The notes under the pieces are model-generated. The model had not been told where the DNA came from, did no database searches, and saw only the letters and a program-made list of their open reading frames with translations. DNA of 54,962 bases from NCBI RefSeq assembly GCF_029911635.1, contig NZ_JARYTI010000032.1:1-54962 (forward strand), given 5' to 3'. Shown in pieces: positions 1 through 7,600 of the stretch. Positions within the stretch are counted from its first letter, which is position 1. Every line of letters starts with the position of its first letter. This DNA comes from Sphingomonas sp. AR_OL41 (GTDB taxonomy: Bacteria; Pseudomonadota; Alphaproteobacteria; Sphingomonadales; Sphingomonadaceae). A program made the translations under genes and the position numbers.

Positions 1-384
1 GGGCGTGGCGCCCGGCCCCGACAGCGGCGCGCCGGGCGCAACCGCAAGATAACCGTGCGACGCGATCTCCGACAGAAACAGTCGGGCGCTGGCGCCGTCG
101 TCGGAGCAGCCGCCATTGCCCCACAGGAGCACGGGCAGCTTGCGCGCGCCGAGCTTGGCGAGATTGGCGGGGCGGTAGACGACATGGCCGGGGAAGTCGG
201 CGTCGAGCGTCTTGATCGCAGGATAAGGACCCGTTCCCGGCGTGTCGGGCATTTTGGCATAGGCGATACGTTGCGCGGCGCCGTCGGCGCGCATCTGCGC
301 CTCGAGATCCGGCTTGACCTGCGCAGCGGCGATCCCCGCCGCGAACAACGCCCCGATACCGACCGCTGCCGCCCACTTCGCCAT
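1..384 (-). CDS. Secreted alpha/beta hydrolase, N-terminal part (cut by window edge)
   Basis: An open frame of 128 codons starts at an ATG (complement of 382-384) and runs off the left edge. It opens with a signal peptide (MAKWAAAVGIGALFAAGIAAAQ), so the product is exported. Further in, a beta strand and turn reading LPVLLWGNGGCSDDGAS resemble the first strand and oxyanion-hole region of alpha/beta hydrolases, followed by a 'GYLAVAPGAPLSG' strand-like segment. The catalytic Ser, Asp and His would lie beyond the window, so the family is probable and the substrate unknown. A GGAGAG ribosome site lies just upstream. It is downstream of the LacI gene on the same strand, and two operator-like elements precede it (397-414 and 437-450), so it is probably under that regulator. 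Confidence 0.7.
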   Translation of the reverse strand, partial: MAKWAAAVGIGALFAAGIAAAQVKPDLEAQMRADGAAQRIAYAKMPDTPGTGPYPAIKTLDADFPGHVVYRPANLAKLGARKLPVLLWGNGGCSDDGASARLFLSEIASHGYLAVAPGAPLSGPGATP

Positions 385-396
385 CGCCGCTCTCCA

Positions 397-414
397 TATT
401 GTTATGCAACAATA
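397..414. promoter_or_regulatory. Perfect inverted repeat in hydrolase 5' region
   Basis: TATTGTT-ATGC-AACAATA is a perfect 7-bp inverted repeat, 13 bp upstream of the hydrolase start. On the minus strand a possible promoter (TTGCAT, 18 nt, TAGTAT) runs into its edge. It could be an operator or an mRNA 5' stem; only the symmetry is seen directly. Confidence 0.4.
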
Positions 415-436
415 CTAAAGTGCCGGTAGAGTTTTA

Positions 437-450
437 TGCAAGCCCTTTCA
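437..450. promoter_or_regulatory. Imperfect LacI-family operator
   Basis: TGCAAGCCCTTTCA matches the LacI/GalR-family consensus TGNAANCGNTTNCA at all but one fixed position (C for the central G). It lies between the LacI stop and the hydrolase start, overlapping the likely hydrolase -35 region. It is nearly the same 14-mer as the perfect site at 1498-1511, which supports co-regulation. Confidence 0.5.
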
Positions 451-454
451 TCCG

Positions 455-1456
455 TCACGCGCTCTCGCGTGCGATGATGCGGAATCCGACATCGATGCGC
501 CGTTCGTGCAGTGCCGCGCCCGCCGACAGCGTGCGCAGCACGCGGATCATTTCGCGCGCCACGCGCGCGCCGTCGACATCGACCGAGGTGATGGTCGGGC
601 GCATGTCGCCCGCCATGCGCAGATTGCCGAAGCCGGTGACGGCGATCTGATCGGGCACGCGCATCCCGGCCGCCTGCGCCTCGACGATGAACCCTTGCGC
701 GATCCAGTCCGACCCGCACACCACCACATCGGGCAAGTGCGGCAGGTCGGCCAGCGCGCGATAGCTCAGCCGCCCCTGGCCGAAATGGCTCGGCACATTG
801 ACCTCCATCCGCGTCGGCTCGGAGCCACCCTCCTGCATCCAGCGCGTCGCGAAGCTGCTGGCGCGCCGCTCCGAGCGCGGCGAGCGCGGCACGACGAGAT
901 GCGGCCGGCGATAACCCCGCGCGCGCAGGAAATGCGCCATTTCTTCGCCCGCCGCGCGATGCGAGAAGCCGATCGCCACGTCGATCGGATCCTCGGGCAG
1001 GCCCCAGGTCTCGATCACCGTCACCGGATGCGCGCGGAGGCGGGCGCGCGTCGCCTCGTCGGTCACCACGCCGGTCAGGATGATCGCGTCGACCCGGCGC
1101 GACAGGGCGGCGTTGATTTGCGAAATCAACCTGGTGTTGTCGGCACCGGTCAAGGCGAGCATCACGCTGTTGCCCGCCGCCGACAGTTCCTCGATCATTG
1201 CCTCGACCGTGTCGTTGAAGATCGACTGGGCGATTTCGGGGACGAGCGCGGCGATCAGGCGCGAGCGATTGCCCGCGAGCGTGCCGGCGGTAAGATTGGG
1301 CAGATAGCCGGTTTCGACGATCGCTGCGCGAATGCGGTCGGCAGTCTTGGCAGCGACCACCTCCGGACTGTTGAGAAAGCGCGACACGGTTGCCGGCGAC
1401 ACCCCGGCGAGCGTTGCGACATCATCCAGCGTCGGTGCCTTGGCCACCCCGTTCAT
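455..1456 (-). CDS. LacI-family transcriptional regulator
   Basis: A 333-residue regulator. Residues about 8-30 (TLDDVATLAGVSPATVSRFL) are the classical LacI helix-turn-helix, followed by the hinge helix and a periplasmic-binding-protein-like sensor domain (LIAALVPEIAQSIFNDTVEA onward). I chose the ATG at 1456 (MNGVAKAPTLDD) because the frame continues upstream without family similarity. It is divergent from the P450 gene, and a perfect LacI-type operator (1498-1511) sits between the two starts, so auto-regulation and control of the P450 operon are likely. A weaker copy of the operator precedes the downstream hydrolase. The effector is unknown; members of this family often sense sugars or aromatic or plant-derived catabolites. 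Confidence 0.9.
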   Translation of the reverse strand: MNGVAKAPTLDDVATLAGVSPATVSRFLNSPEVVAAKTADRIRAAIVETGYLPNLTAGTLAGNRSRLIAALVPEIAQSIFNDTVEAMIEELSAAGNSVMLALTGADNTRLISQINAALSRRVDAIILTGVVTDEATRARLRAHPVTVIETWGLPEDPIDVAIGFSHRAAGEEMAHFLRARGYRRPHLVVPRSPRSERRASSFATRWMQEGGSEPTRMEVNVPSHFGQGRLSYRALADLPHLPDVVVCGSDWIAQGFIVEAQAAGMRVPDQIAVTGFGNLRMAGDMRPTITSVDVDGARVAREMIRVLRTLSAGAALHERRIDVGFRIIARESA

Positions 1457-1497
1457 CGCCCCACTATGCGCAAAGCACCCGTCAATTGAAAGCGTCT

Positions 1498-1511
1498 TGC
1501 AAGCGCTTTCA
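1498..1511. promoter_or_regulatory. Perfect LacI-family operator
   Basis: TGCAAGCGCTTTCA fits TGNAANCGNTTNCA at every fixed position. It lies in the 76-bp space between the divergent LacI (start 1456) and P450 (start 1533) genes, the expected place for a repressor controlling both. Confidence 0.7.
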
Positions 1512-1532
1512 TTTCGCGCTAGCAAGATTGCT

Positions 1533-2711
1533 ATGTTGCATGACTTTAACCCCCTTGCGCCCGAAACCTTCGACAGCGCGAACGCCGAATATGGCCGGTT
1601 GCGAGCGACCTGTCCGGTCGCGCACAGCGAGGCGTGGGGCGGTTTCTGGGCGTTGATGAAGCATGACGATGTCGCGGCGGCCGCTGCCGACTGGGAAACC
1701 TTCATCACCTCGCAGCAGAATGTCATTCCCAAGGTCGCCTTTACCGGGCGGCGCCCGCCGCTGCATCTCGATCCGCCCGAACACACGCCCTATCGCCGCG
1801 CGCTGGCGCCGCTGCTGTCGCCGAAGCGCATCGATCGCCTCGAACCCGTCATCCGGCAGATCTGCCGCGATCTGCTGACCAAGATGGTGGCGGCCGGGGG
1901 CGGCGACATCTGTGCCGATTATTCCGCGCACATGCCGATCGCGGTGTTCGCGCACTGGATGAACCTGCCGGCGGACGCGATCACCGCGCTGACCGAGGTA
2001 GGGCGGCGCTACAACATCGCGGTGCAGTCGAACGACGTCGAATCGACCAAGGAAACCAGCCTGCTGCTCTATGCGATGGCGCGCGATGTTGTGCGCGACC
2101 GACGCGAGAATCCGCTGCCGATCGACGAGGACGCGACGAGCGCGCTGCTCGCGGTGCGGGTCGACGGCGAGCCGTTGCCCGAAGAGATGATCATCGGCAC
2201 GATCCGCCAGGTGCTGGTCGTCGGGCTGATCGCGCCGACGGTGATGATCGGCTCGATCGCGGTGCATCTGGCGCGCGACCGCGACCTGCAGCGCAGACTG
2301 CGCGCCGATCCGTCGCTGGTCCCCGCTGCGGTCGATGAATTCCTGCGGCTCTACACGCCGTATCGCGGCTTTGCGCGTACGGCAGTCCACGACGTGACGA
2401 TTCGCGGGCGCACGATCCCGGCGGGCGAGCCGATCGCGCTGGTCTATGCCTCGGCCAATCGCGACGCCGATGTGTTCGAAGACCCCGACAGCTTCCGGAT
2501 CGATCGGCCGAACATGAAGGATTCGCTCGCCTTCGGGCGCGGGCCGCATATGTGCGTCGGCGCGGCGCTGGGCCGGATCGAGCTGATCGTCGCGCTCGAG
2601 GAATTGCTCGCCGCGACGCAGGGCTTTGCACTGACCGCCGAGCCGACCCCGACACGCTTTCCCGAAATCGGCGCGCTGAGCGTACCGGTGGCGTTCGAGA
2701 CCGCGGCATGA
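1533..2711 (+). CDS. Cytochrome P450
   Basis: A 392-residue soluble bacterial-type P450. The heme-binding loop is FGRGPHMCVG with the thiolate ligand at Cys341, and the K-helix ExxR is seen in DEFLRLYTPYRGFAR. The I helix reads QVLVVGLIAPTVMIG (about 226-240): the usual acid and Thr of the (A/G)Gx(D/E)T motif are not in their normal places, being Ile/Ala followed by Pro-Thr, which could change oxygen activation. The start is the ATG after the LacI operator; the frame is open further upstream but crosses that operator. The stop overlaps the next ATG (ATGA). No ferredoxin or reductase gene is in the window, so electrons must come from elsewhere. The substrate is unknown; the neighbours suggest a plant- or aromatic-derived compound. 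Confidence 0.9.
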   Translation: MLHDFNPLAPETFDSANAEYGRLRATCPVAHSEAWGGFWALMKHDDVAAAAADWETFITSQQNVIPKVAFTGRRPPLHLDPPEHTPYRRALAPLLSPKRIDRLEPVIRQICRDLLTKMVAAGGGDICADYSAHMPIAVFAHWMNLPADAITALTEVGRRYNIAVQSNDVESTKETSLLLYAMARDVVRDRRENPLPIDEDATSALLAVRVDGEPLPEEMIIGTIRQVLVVGLIAPTVMIGSIAVHLARDRDLQRRLRADPSLVPAAVDEFLRLYTPYRGFARTAVHDVTIRGRTIPAGEPIALVYASANRDADVFEDPDSFRIDRPNMKDSLAFGRGPHMCVGAALGRIELIVALEELLAATQGFALTAEPTPTRFPEIGALSVPVAFETAA

Positions 2712-3829
2712 CCGGGGTGATCCTCGCGACGGGCGATCTCGCGATGGATCGCGAGCATTATGACGAGAGTTTCGTCGCGACCGCCGAGACGCTGCGCGCC
2801 GCCGACATCGTGTTCGGCCAGTTGGAAACGAGTTTCGCCGAACGCGGCACACGCCTGCCGCAGGCGCGCCACGCCGTGCTCGCCCGCCCGGACGGCGCCG
2901 CCGCACTCGGTCGCGCCGGGTTCGACCTGATCTCGATGGCGGGCAACCATGTGCTCGACTGGGGCAATGAAGCGTTTTTCGAGACACGCGCCAACCTCGA
3001 AGCGGCGGGCATGAAGGTCGTCGGTGCGGGCGCCAATATCGCCGAGGCGCGGCGGCCGGTGTGCTTCACCATGGCCGACGGGACGACGGTCGCCTTTCTC
3101 GCTTATTCGAGCATCCTGCCGCACAGCTATTGGGCCGACGAGCGCCGCCCGGGCTGCGCGCCGATGCGTGCCTTCACCTTTTACGAGCAGATCGAGCACG
3201 ACCAGCCTGGCACGCCGGCGCGGATCCACAGTTACCCGCATCGCGAGGATCTCGCGGCGATGGAAGCCGATATCCGTGCCGCCAAGGCGGGGAGCGACGT
3301 GGTGATCGTGTCGCATCACTGGGGCATCCACTTCGTCCGCGCGGCAATCGCCGATTATCAGCGCGACGTGGCGCGGGCGACGATCGCCGCGGGCGCCGAC
3401 GCGATCCTCGGCGGCCATGCGCATATCCTGAAAGGCTGCGAGCTGATCGACGGCAAGCCGGTCTTCTATTCGCTGTGCAATTTCGCCACCGACCTGCGGA
3501 TGGACGCGGCGCACGCCGCGTCGAAGAGCTTCAACGAGATCCGCGTCCTCGCCGAGGAATGGGAACCGGATTTCGACAGCCTGTATAATTTCCCCAAGAC
3601 CGCGCGCCTGTCGATGGTCGCGCGACTGGAAGTGGCGGGCGGCAAGCTGGTCCGGGCGGGTTTCCTGCCGCTTTATATCGATCGCGACGCGGTGCCCCGT
3701 TTCGTGGCGCGCGGCAGCGAGCAGCATGCCGCGGTGGTCGACTATATGGCGGCGATCACCGAGGAGGCGGGGCTCAACGCGCGCTACCGCGTCGCCGACG
3801 ACATGGTCGAACTGGCGGCGGCGGCATGA
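2708..3829 (+). CDS. CapA-family (PGA_cap) metallophosphatase-like protein
   Basis: A 373-residue protein of the CapA / poly-gamma-glutamate-synthesis family, which has a calcineurin-like fold. The metal-site motifs are visible: GD (9-10), GNHVLDWG (79-86), SHHWGIHF (about 202-209) and GGHAHI (235-240). There is no signal peptide or membrane anchor, unlike many capsule-associated CapA proteins, so a cytoplasmic enzyme is likely. It starts in an ATGA overlap with the P450 stop and overlaps the next membrane-protein gene the same way, so the three are translationally coupled. No other poly-gamma-glutamate synthesis gene (CapB, CapC) is present, which argues against capsule synthesis. A role on a phosphorylated or amide metabolite of the P450 pathway is only an inference. 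Confidence 0.85.
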   Translation: MTGVILATGDLAMDREHYDESFVATAETLRAADIVFGQLETSFAERGTRLPQARHAVLARPDGAAALGRAGFDLISMAGNHVLDWGNEAFFETRANLEAAGMKVVGAGANIAEARRPVCFTMADGTTVAFLAYSSILPHSYWADERRPGCAPMRAFTFYEQIEHDQPGTPARIHSYPHREDLAAMEADIRAAKAGSDVVIVSHHWGIHFVRAAIADYQRDVARATIAAGADAILGGHAHILKGCELIDGKPVFYSLCNFATDLRMDAAHAASKSFNEIRVLAEEWEPDFDSLYNFPKTARLSMVARLEVAGGKLVRAGFLPLYIDRDAVPRFVARGSEQHAAVVDYMAAITEEAGLNARYRVADDMVELAAAA

Positions 3830-4854
3830 ATGCCCGGCGCGCCTTGCCGCTGGAAGCCTATGTCTTCCTCTATTTCCTGTTCTACCTGCCCAATGTCATC
3901 ATCACCAAGCTGGTGACGAGCCTGCCGCATGGCGCGCTGGGACGGCCGCTGACGGGCCTCGAGACGCTCCCGGCGACGCTGATCATCAATACGCTGCTGA
4001 CCTATCTGTTCATCTGGTGGTCCGGCTGGCACCGCGATGCGCATGGGGTAAAGATCCTTGGCCTGCGCGTGCCGGTGCCGACGCGCTATACCCTGCTGTC
4101 GGGCATCGGCACGGCGCTGATCGTCTTCACCGTGCCGCTGTCCTTTACCTTCAAGGGCGTCAGCATCCCGTTCATCCAGCTGCTGATGCGCGGCGACATC
4201 CTGATCATCGCCCCGCTCGTCGACCTGATGTTCGGCCGGCGCGTGCGCTGGTGGAGCTGGGTCGCGCTGGCAATGGTCGCGGTCGCACTGCTCATCACGC
4301 TCAGCGCGCGCGGCGGGCTCGACCTGCCGCCGCTCGCGCTGCTGACGGTGGTGCTTTACACGCTGGGATATTTCCTGCGGCTGACGATCATGACGCGCGT
4401 CGCCAAGAATGGCGATCCGCTGTCGGTGCGGCGTTACTTCGTCGAGGAGAAAATGTTCGCGCTGCCGGCCTCGGTCGCGATCCTCGCGATCATCTCGGCC
4501 ACCGGTTTCGGCAGCCAGGCCGGCGAGCTGTCATTCGGCTTTATCGGCATCTGGGGCGACCCTGCGATCCTGTGGCTCGGCGTGATTGCGCTGACGCTGA
4601 CGGTCGTGTCGATCTTCTCGGTGATCATCCTGCTCGATGCCCGCGAGAACGCCTATTGCGTGCCGCTCGAGCGCGCATCGAGCCTGCTCGCCGGGGTCGC
4701 TGCCGCGCTGATCCTCGCCTGGCTGTGGGGCCTCAAGGCCCCGACGCCGGCCGAGCTCGTCGGTGCCGCCATTCTGATCGGCGCGATCGTGCTGCTGTCG
4801 CTCGCGCCGCGCTGGAAACCAACCGTCACTGCCGCACGCGCCGAGGCGCCCTGA
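3826..4854 (+). CDS. 10-TM membrane protein, DMT/EamA-like topology
   Basis: A 342-residue integral membrane protein with about ten hydrophobic helices (first AYVFLYFLFYLPNVIITKL, last ELVGAAILIGAIVLLSLAP). Length and helix count resemble drug/metabolite-transporter (EamA-like) carriers, but I see no decisive signature, so the family is tentative. Its ATG overlaps the CapA-like stop (ATGA), so it is part of the same transcript as the P450. A transporter moving the substrate or product of that pair across the inner membrane is the simplest reading. Confidence 0.6.
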   Translation: MNARRALPLEAYVFLYFLFYLPNVIITKLVTSLPHGALGRPLTGLETLPATLIINTLLTYLFIWWSGWHRDAHGVKILGLRVPVPTRYTLLSGIGTALIVFTVPLSFTFKGVSIPFIQLLMRGDILIIAPLVDLMFGRRVRWWSWVALAMVAVALLITLSARGGLDLPPLALLTVVLYTLGYFLRLTIMTRVAKNGDPLSVRRYFVEEKMFALPASVAILAIISATGFGSQAGELSFGFIGIWGDPAILWLGVIALTLTVVSIFSVIILLDARENAYCVPLERASSLLAGVAAALILAWLWGLKAPTPAELVGAAILIGAIVLLSLAPRWKPTVTAARAEAP

Positions 4855-4921
4855 CGCAAACACATACGCGCTACGGCCCGGCAGAGGCACGCGCGACACC
4901 AATCAAGGAGAGGGGAAGACC

Positions 4922-7600
4922 ATGACCACCATATTCGCCACATCGCCCGACCGTCGCATCGCCACGCTCGCCTCCAGGGCGGCGCTCGGCGCGCTCGCCA
5001 TCGCACTTGCCTCACCGGCCTGGGCACAGACGACCAAGCCGGCCGACCAGCCCCCCGCCGATCCGGCCGCCGCATCGAGCGACGCGGCGCCCAACGAGGT
5101 GATCGTCACCGGCAGCCGCATCCGCGGCGTGCGGGCGGTCGGCTCCAACATCATCGCGGTCGACCAGGCGAAGATCGCCGAGGAGCCGGTGACCTCGACC
5201 GCCGATCTGCTGCGGCGCGTGCCGCAGGTCGTCTCGCTCGGCGCCAACCGCAATGGCGGATCAGCGCAGAACGGCGCGGCCAACGCCACGCGCGGCGCGG
5301 GCATCAACCTGCGCGGCATCAGCACCAACGCCACGCTGCTGCTCTATGACGGCAAGCGCCTGCCGCCGCAGGGCACGCAGGGCCAATATACCGACCCGTC
5401 GGTGCTGCCGTCGATCGCGCTCGGCCGGGTCGAAGTCGTCGCCGACGGCGCCTCGGCGATCTACGGTTCCGACGCCATTGCCGGTGTGGTCAACTTCATT
5501 CTGCGCAAGGATTTCAACGGCGCCGAGTTCCGCGCCCGCTCGGGCTTCACCACCAATGGCGGTTATGACGAGCAGCAGCTTTCGGGCATCGTCGGCCACA
5601 AATGGGATGGCGGATCGGCGATGCTTTCCGCCGAATATACCCGCAACTCGGCGCTGCGCGGCTATGACCTGCCCTGGTACCAGGACGACAATCGCTATCG
5701 CGGCGGGCGCGACCTGCGCACGACCAATTGCAACCCCGGCACGATCACCGCGGGCGGCAACAGCTATGCCATTCCGGCCGGCGGGGTGACCGCGGCCAAT
5801 GTCGGCACGCTGGTCGCCGGCACGTCGAACAAATGCTTCTATAACGGGCAGGACTCGGTCGTCCCCGACCAGCAGCGGATCAGCGTGGTCGGTGCGCTGT
5901 CGCAGCATATCGGCGAGGGCATCCGCCTGTTCGCCGATGGCTTCTATTCGCACCGCAGCGGCATCATCCTCGGCACGTCCGACACCTTCACCGCGACGGT
6001 GCGCAACACCAACCCGTTCTTCGTCTCGCCGGTACCCGGCGCGACCTCGGAGACGGTGACCTATACCCTGCTCCCCGAGCTCGGCCCCGATCGCAACCCC
6101 TATCGCTCCAATTCGTGGAACCTGATGGGCGGGATCGACGCGCGGCTGTTCTCCGACTGGAACGCGACGCTCTATTACGCGCATGGCGAATCGGATGACG
6201 TGGCGGATCGTCGCAAGGGCGTGAACACCGCGGCGCTCAACGCCGCGCTGGCCGACACCAATGCGGCGACCGCCCTCAATGTGTTCGGCGGCGCCAACAA
6301 TCCCGCGACGCTGGCGAAGATCAACGACAATTATTTCGTCATCGCCGGTGCCACGCGGCTCGACGTCGTCAATCTGCAGCTCAACGGCTCGCTGTTCGAA
6401 ATGCCGGGCGGCAACGTCAAAGTCGCGGTCGGCGGCGAATATCGCAAGGAATATACCTTCACCGATCTCACCACCGGCAATTCGACGACGCAGGTCCATG
6501 TCGCCGATGGCGGCAGCCGCACCGTCAAGGCGGTGTTCGCCGAATTATATGTGCCGTTCTTCGGCGCGGGCAATGCGCAGCCCGGGCTCGAGGAATTGTC
6601 GCTGTCAGTCGCCGGCCGCTATGAGCGCTACAGCGATTTCGGCAGCACGACCAACCCCAAGATCGGCCTGACCTGGCGCCCGATCGACGGCTTCACGCTG
6701 CGCGGCAGCTATGGCACGTCGTTCCGCGCGCCGACCTTCACCGAGGTATCGACCATCGCCGGCGGCGCCGGGCTCTATTACGACACGCTGCCGGGGCCGA
6801 GCGGCAACCTGACCGGTATCGGCATTGCCGGCGGCAATCCCGGGCTGAAGCCCGAAACCGCCAAGACCTGGTCGGTCGGTGGCGAGATCAAGCCGGCCTT
6901 CATCCCCGGCCTCGTAGCCACCGCGACCTATTTCCACATCAACTATACCAACCAGATCCAGGCGCTGCGCGGCACGGCGGGCCTGCTGACCAACCCGCTC
7001 TATGCCTCGTTCGTCAATCTCAGCCCGACGGCGGCGCAGGTCACCGCGCTGGTCACTTCGGGGCTGCCGATCAACAACACGATCAACACCGCGGTGGTGC
7101 AGTTCATCGCCGACGGACGGCGGCAGAATCTCGGTAGCTCGCTGGTCGGCGGGATCGATTTCGGGCTGAACTACAACCACCAGTTCGGCAATGTCCGGCT
7201 CGACGGCGGCATCAACGGCAGCCTGTTCACCGAGTACAAGTTCCGCGCCGTGCCGGGGGCGGCGCTGACCAATGTGCTCAACACGATCGGCTTCACGCAG
7301 AAATTCCGCATGCAGGCCGATCTCGGCGTGGCATGGGGCGGCCTGCGCACGCGCGCGACGCTCAACCATCTGTCGGGCTACAGCAACAACACCGTGACGC
7401 CGGTGCAGCATGTCGCGGCGTACAACACGGTCGACCTGTTCGTGGGCTATGACATCAACCCGCACTTCACGATCTCGCTCGACACGCGCAACCTGTTCAA
7501 CGTCCAGCCGCCCTTCGTCGACACGACGCGCGGTTACGATCCGCAGTCGGCCAATCCGGTGCCGCGCATCATCTCGGTGACCGCGGGTGTGAAGTTCTGA
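4922..7600 (+). CDS. TonB-dependent outer-membrane receptor
   Basis: An 892-residue receptor. It has a signal peptide ending near ...LASPAWAQ (about 36), then NEVIVTGSRIRG (58-69), the segment that begins the plug in many sphingomonad receptors. The plug carries GINLRGISTNATLLLYDGKR and ADGASAIYGSDAIAGVVNF. A 22-strand-type beta barrel follows, with the typical FRAPTFTEV and NPGLKPETAKTWSVG segments and a terminal aromatic residue (GVKF). A strong AAGGAGAGGGG ribosome site is seen. The stop overlaps the ATG of the hydrolase that follows by 1 bp. The ligand is not known; linkage to a tannase-like esterase suggests a plant ester or phenolic rather than iron. Confidence 0.93.
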   Translation: MTTIFATSPDRRIATLASRAALGALAIALASPAWAQTTKPADQPPADPAAASSDAAPNEVIVTGSRIRGVRAVGSNIIAVDQAKIAEEPVTSTADLLRRVPQVVSLGANRNGGSAQNGAANATRGAGINLRGISTNATLLLYDGKRLPPQGTQGQYTDPSVLPSIALGRVEVVADGASAIYGSDAIAGVVNFILRKDFNGAEFRARSGFTTNGGYDEQQLSGIVGHKWDGGSAMLSAEYTRNSALRGYDLPWYQDDNRYRGGRDLRTTNCNPGTITAGGNSYAIPAGGVTAANVGTLVAGTSNKCFYNGQDSVVPDQQRISVVGALSQHIGEGIRLFADGFYSHRSGIILGTSDTFTATVRNTNPFFVSPVPGATSETVTYTLLPELGPDRNPYRSNSWNLMGGIDARLFSDWNATLYYAHGESDDVADRRKGVNTAALNAALADTNAATALNVFGGANNPATLAKINDNYFVIAGATRLDVVNLQLNGSLFEMPGGNVKVAVGGEYRKEYTFTDLTTGNSTTQVHVADGGSRTVKAVFAELYVPFFGAGNAQPGLEELSLSVAGRYERYSDFGSTTNPKIGLTWRPIDGFTLRGSYGTSFRAPTFTEVSTIAGGAGLYYDTLPGPSGNLTGIGIAGGNPGLKPETAKTWSVGGEIKPAFIPGLVATATYFHINYTNQIQALRGTAGLLTNPLYASFVNLSPTAAQVTALVTSGLPINNTINTAVVQFIADGRRQNLGSSLVGGIDFGLNYNHQFGNVRLDGGINGSLFTEYKFRAVPGAALTNVLNTIGFTQKFRMQADLGVAWGGLRTRATLNHLSGYSNNTVTPVQHVAAYNTVDLFVGYDINPHFTISLDTRNLFNVQPPFVDTTRGYDPQSANPVPRIISVTAGVKF

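Noticed and set aside
1509..2987. 492-codon minus-strand open frame
   Set aside because: Antisense to the P450 and CapA-like genes; no recognisable domain.
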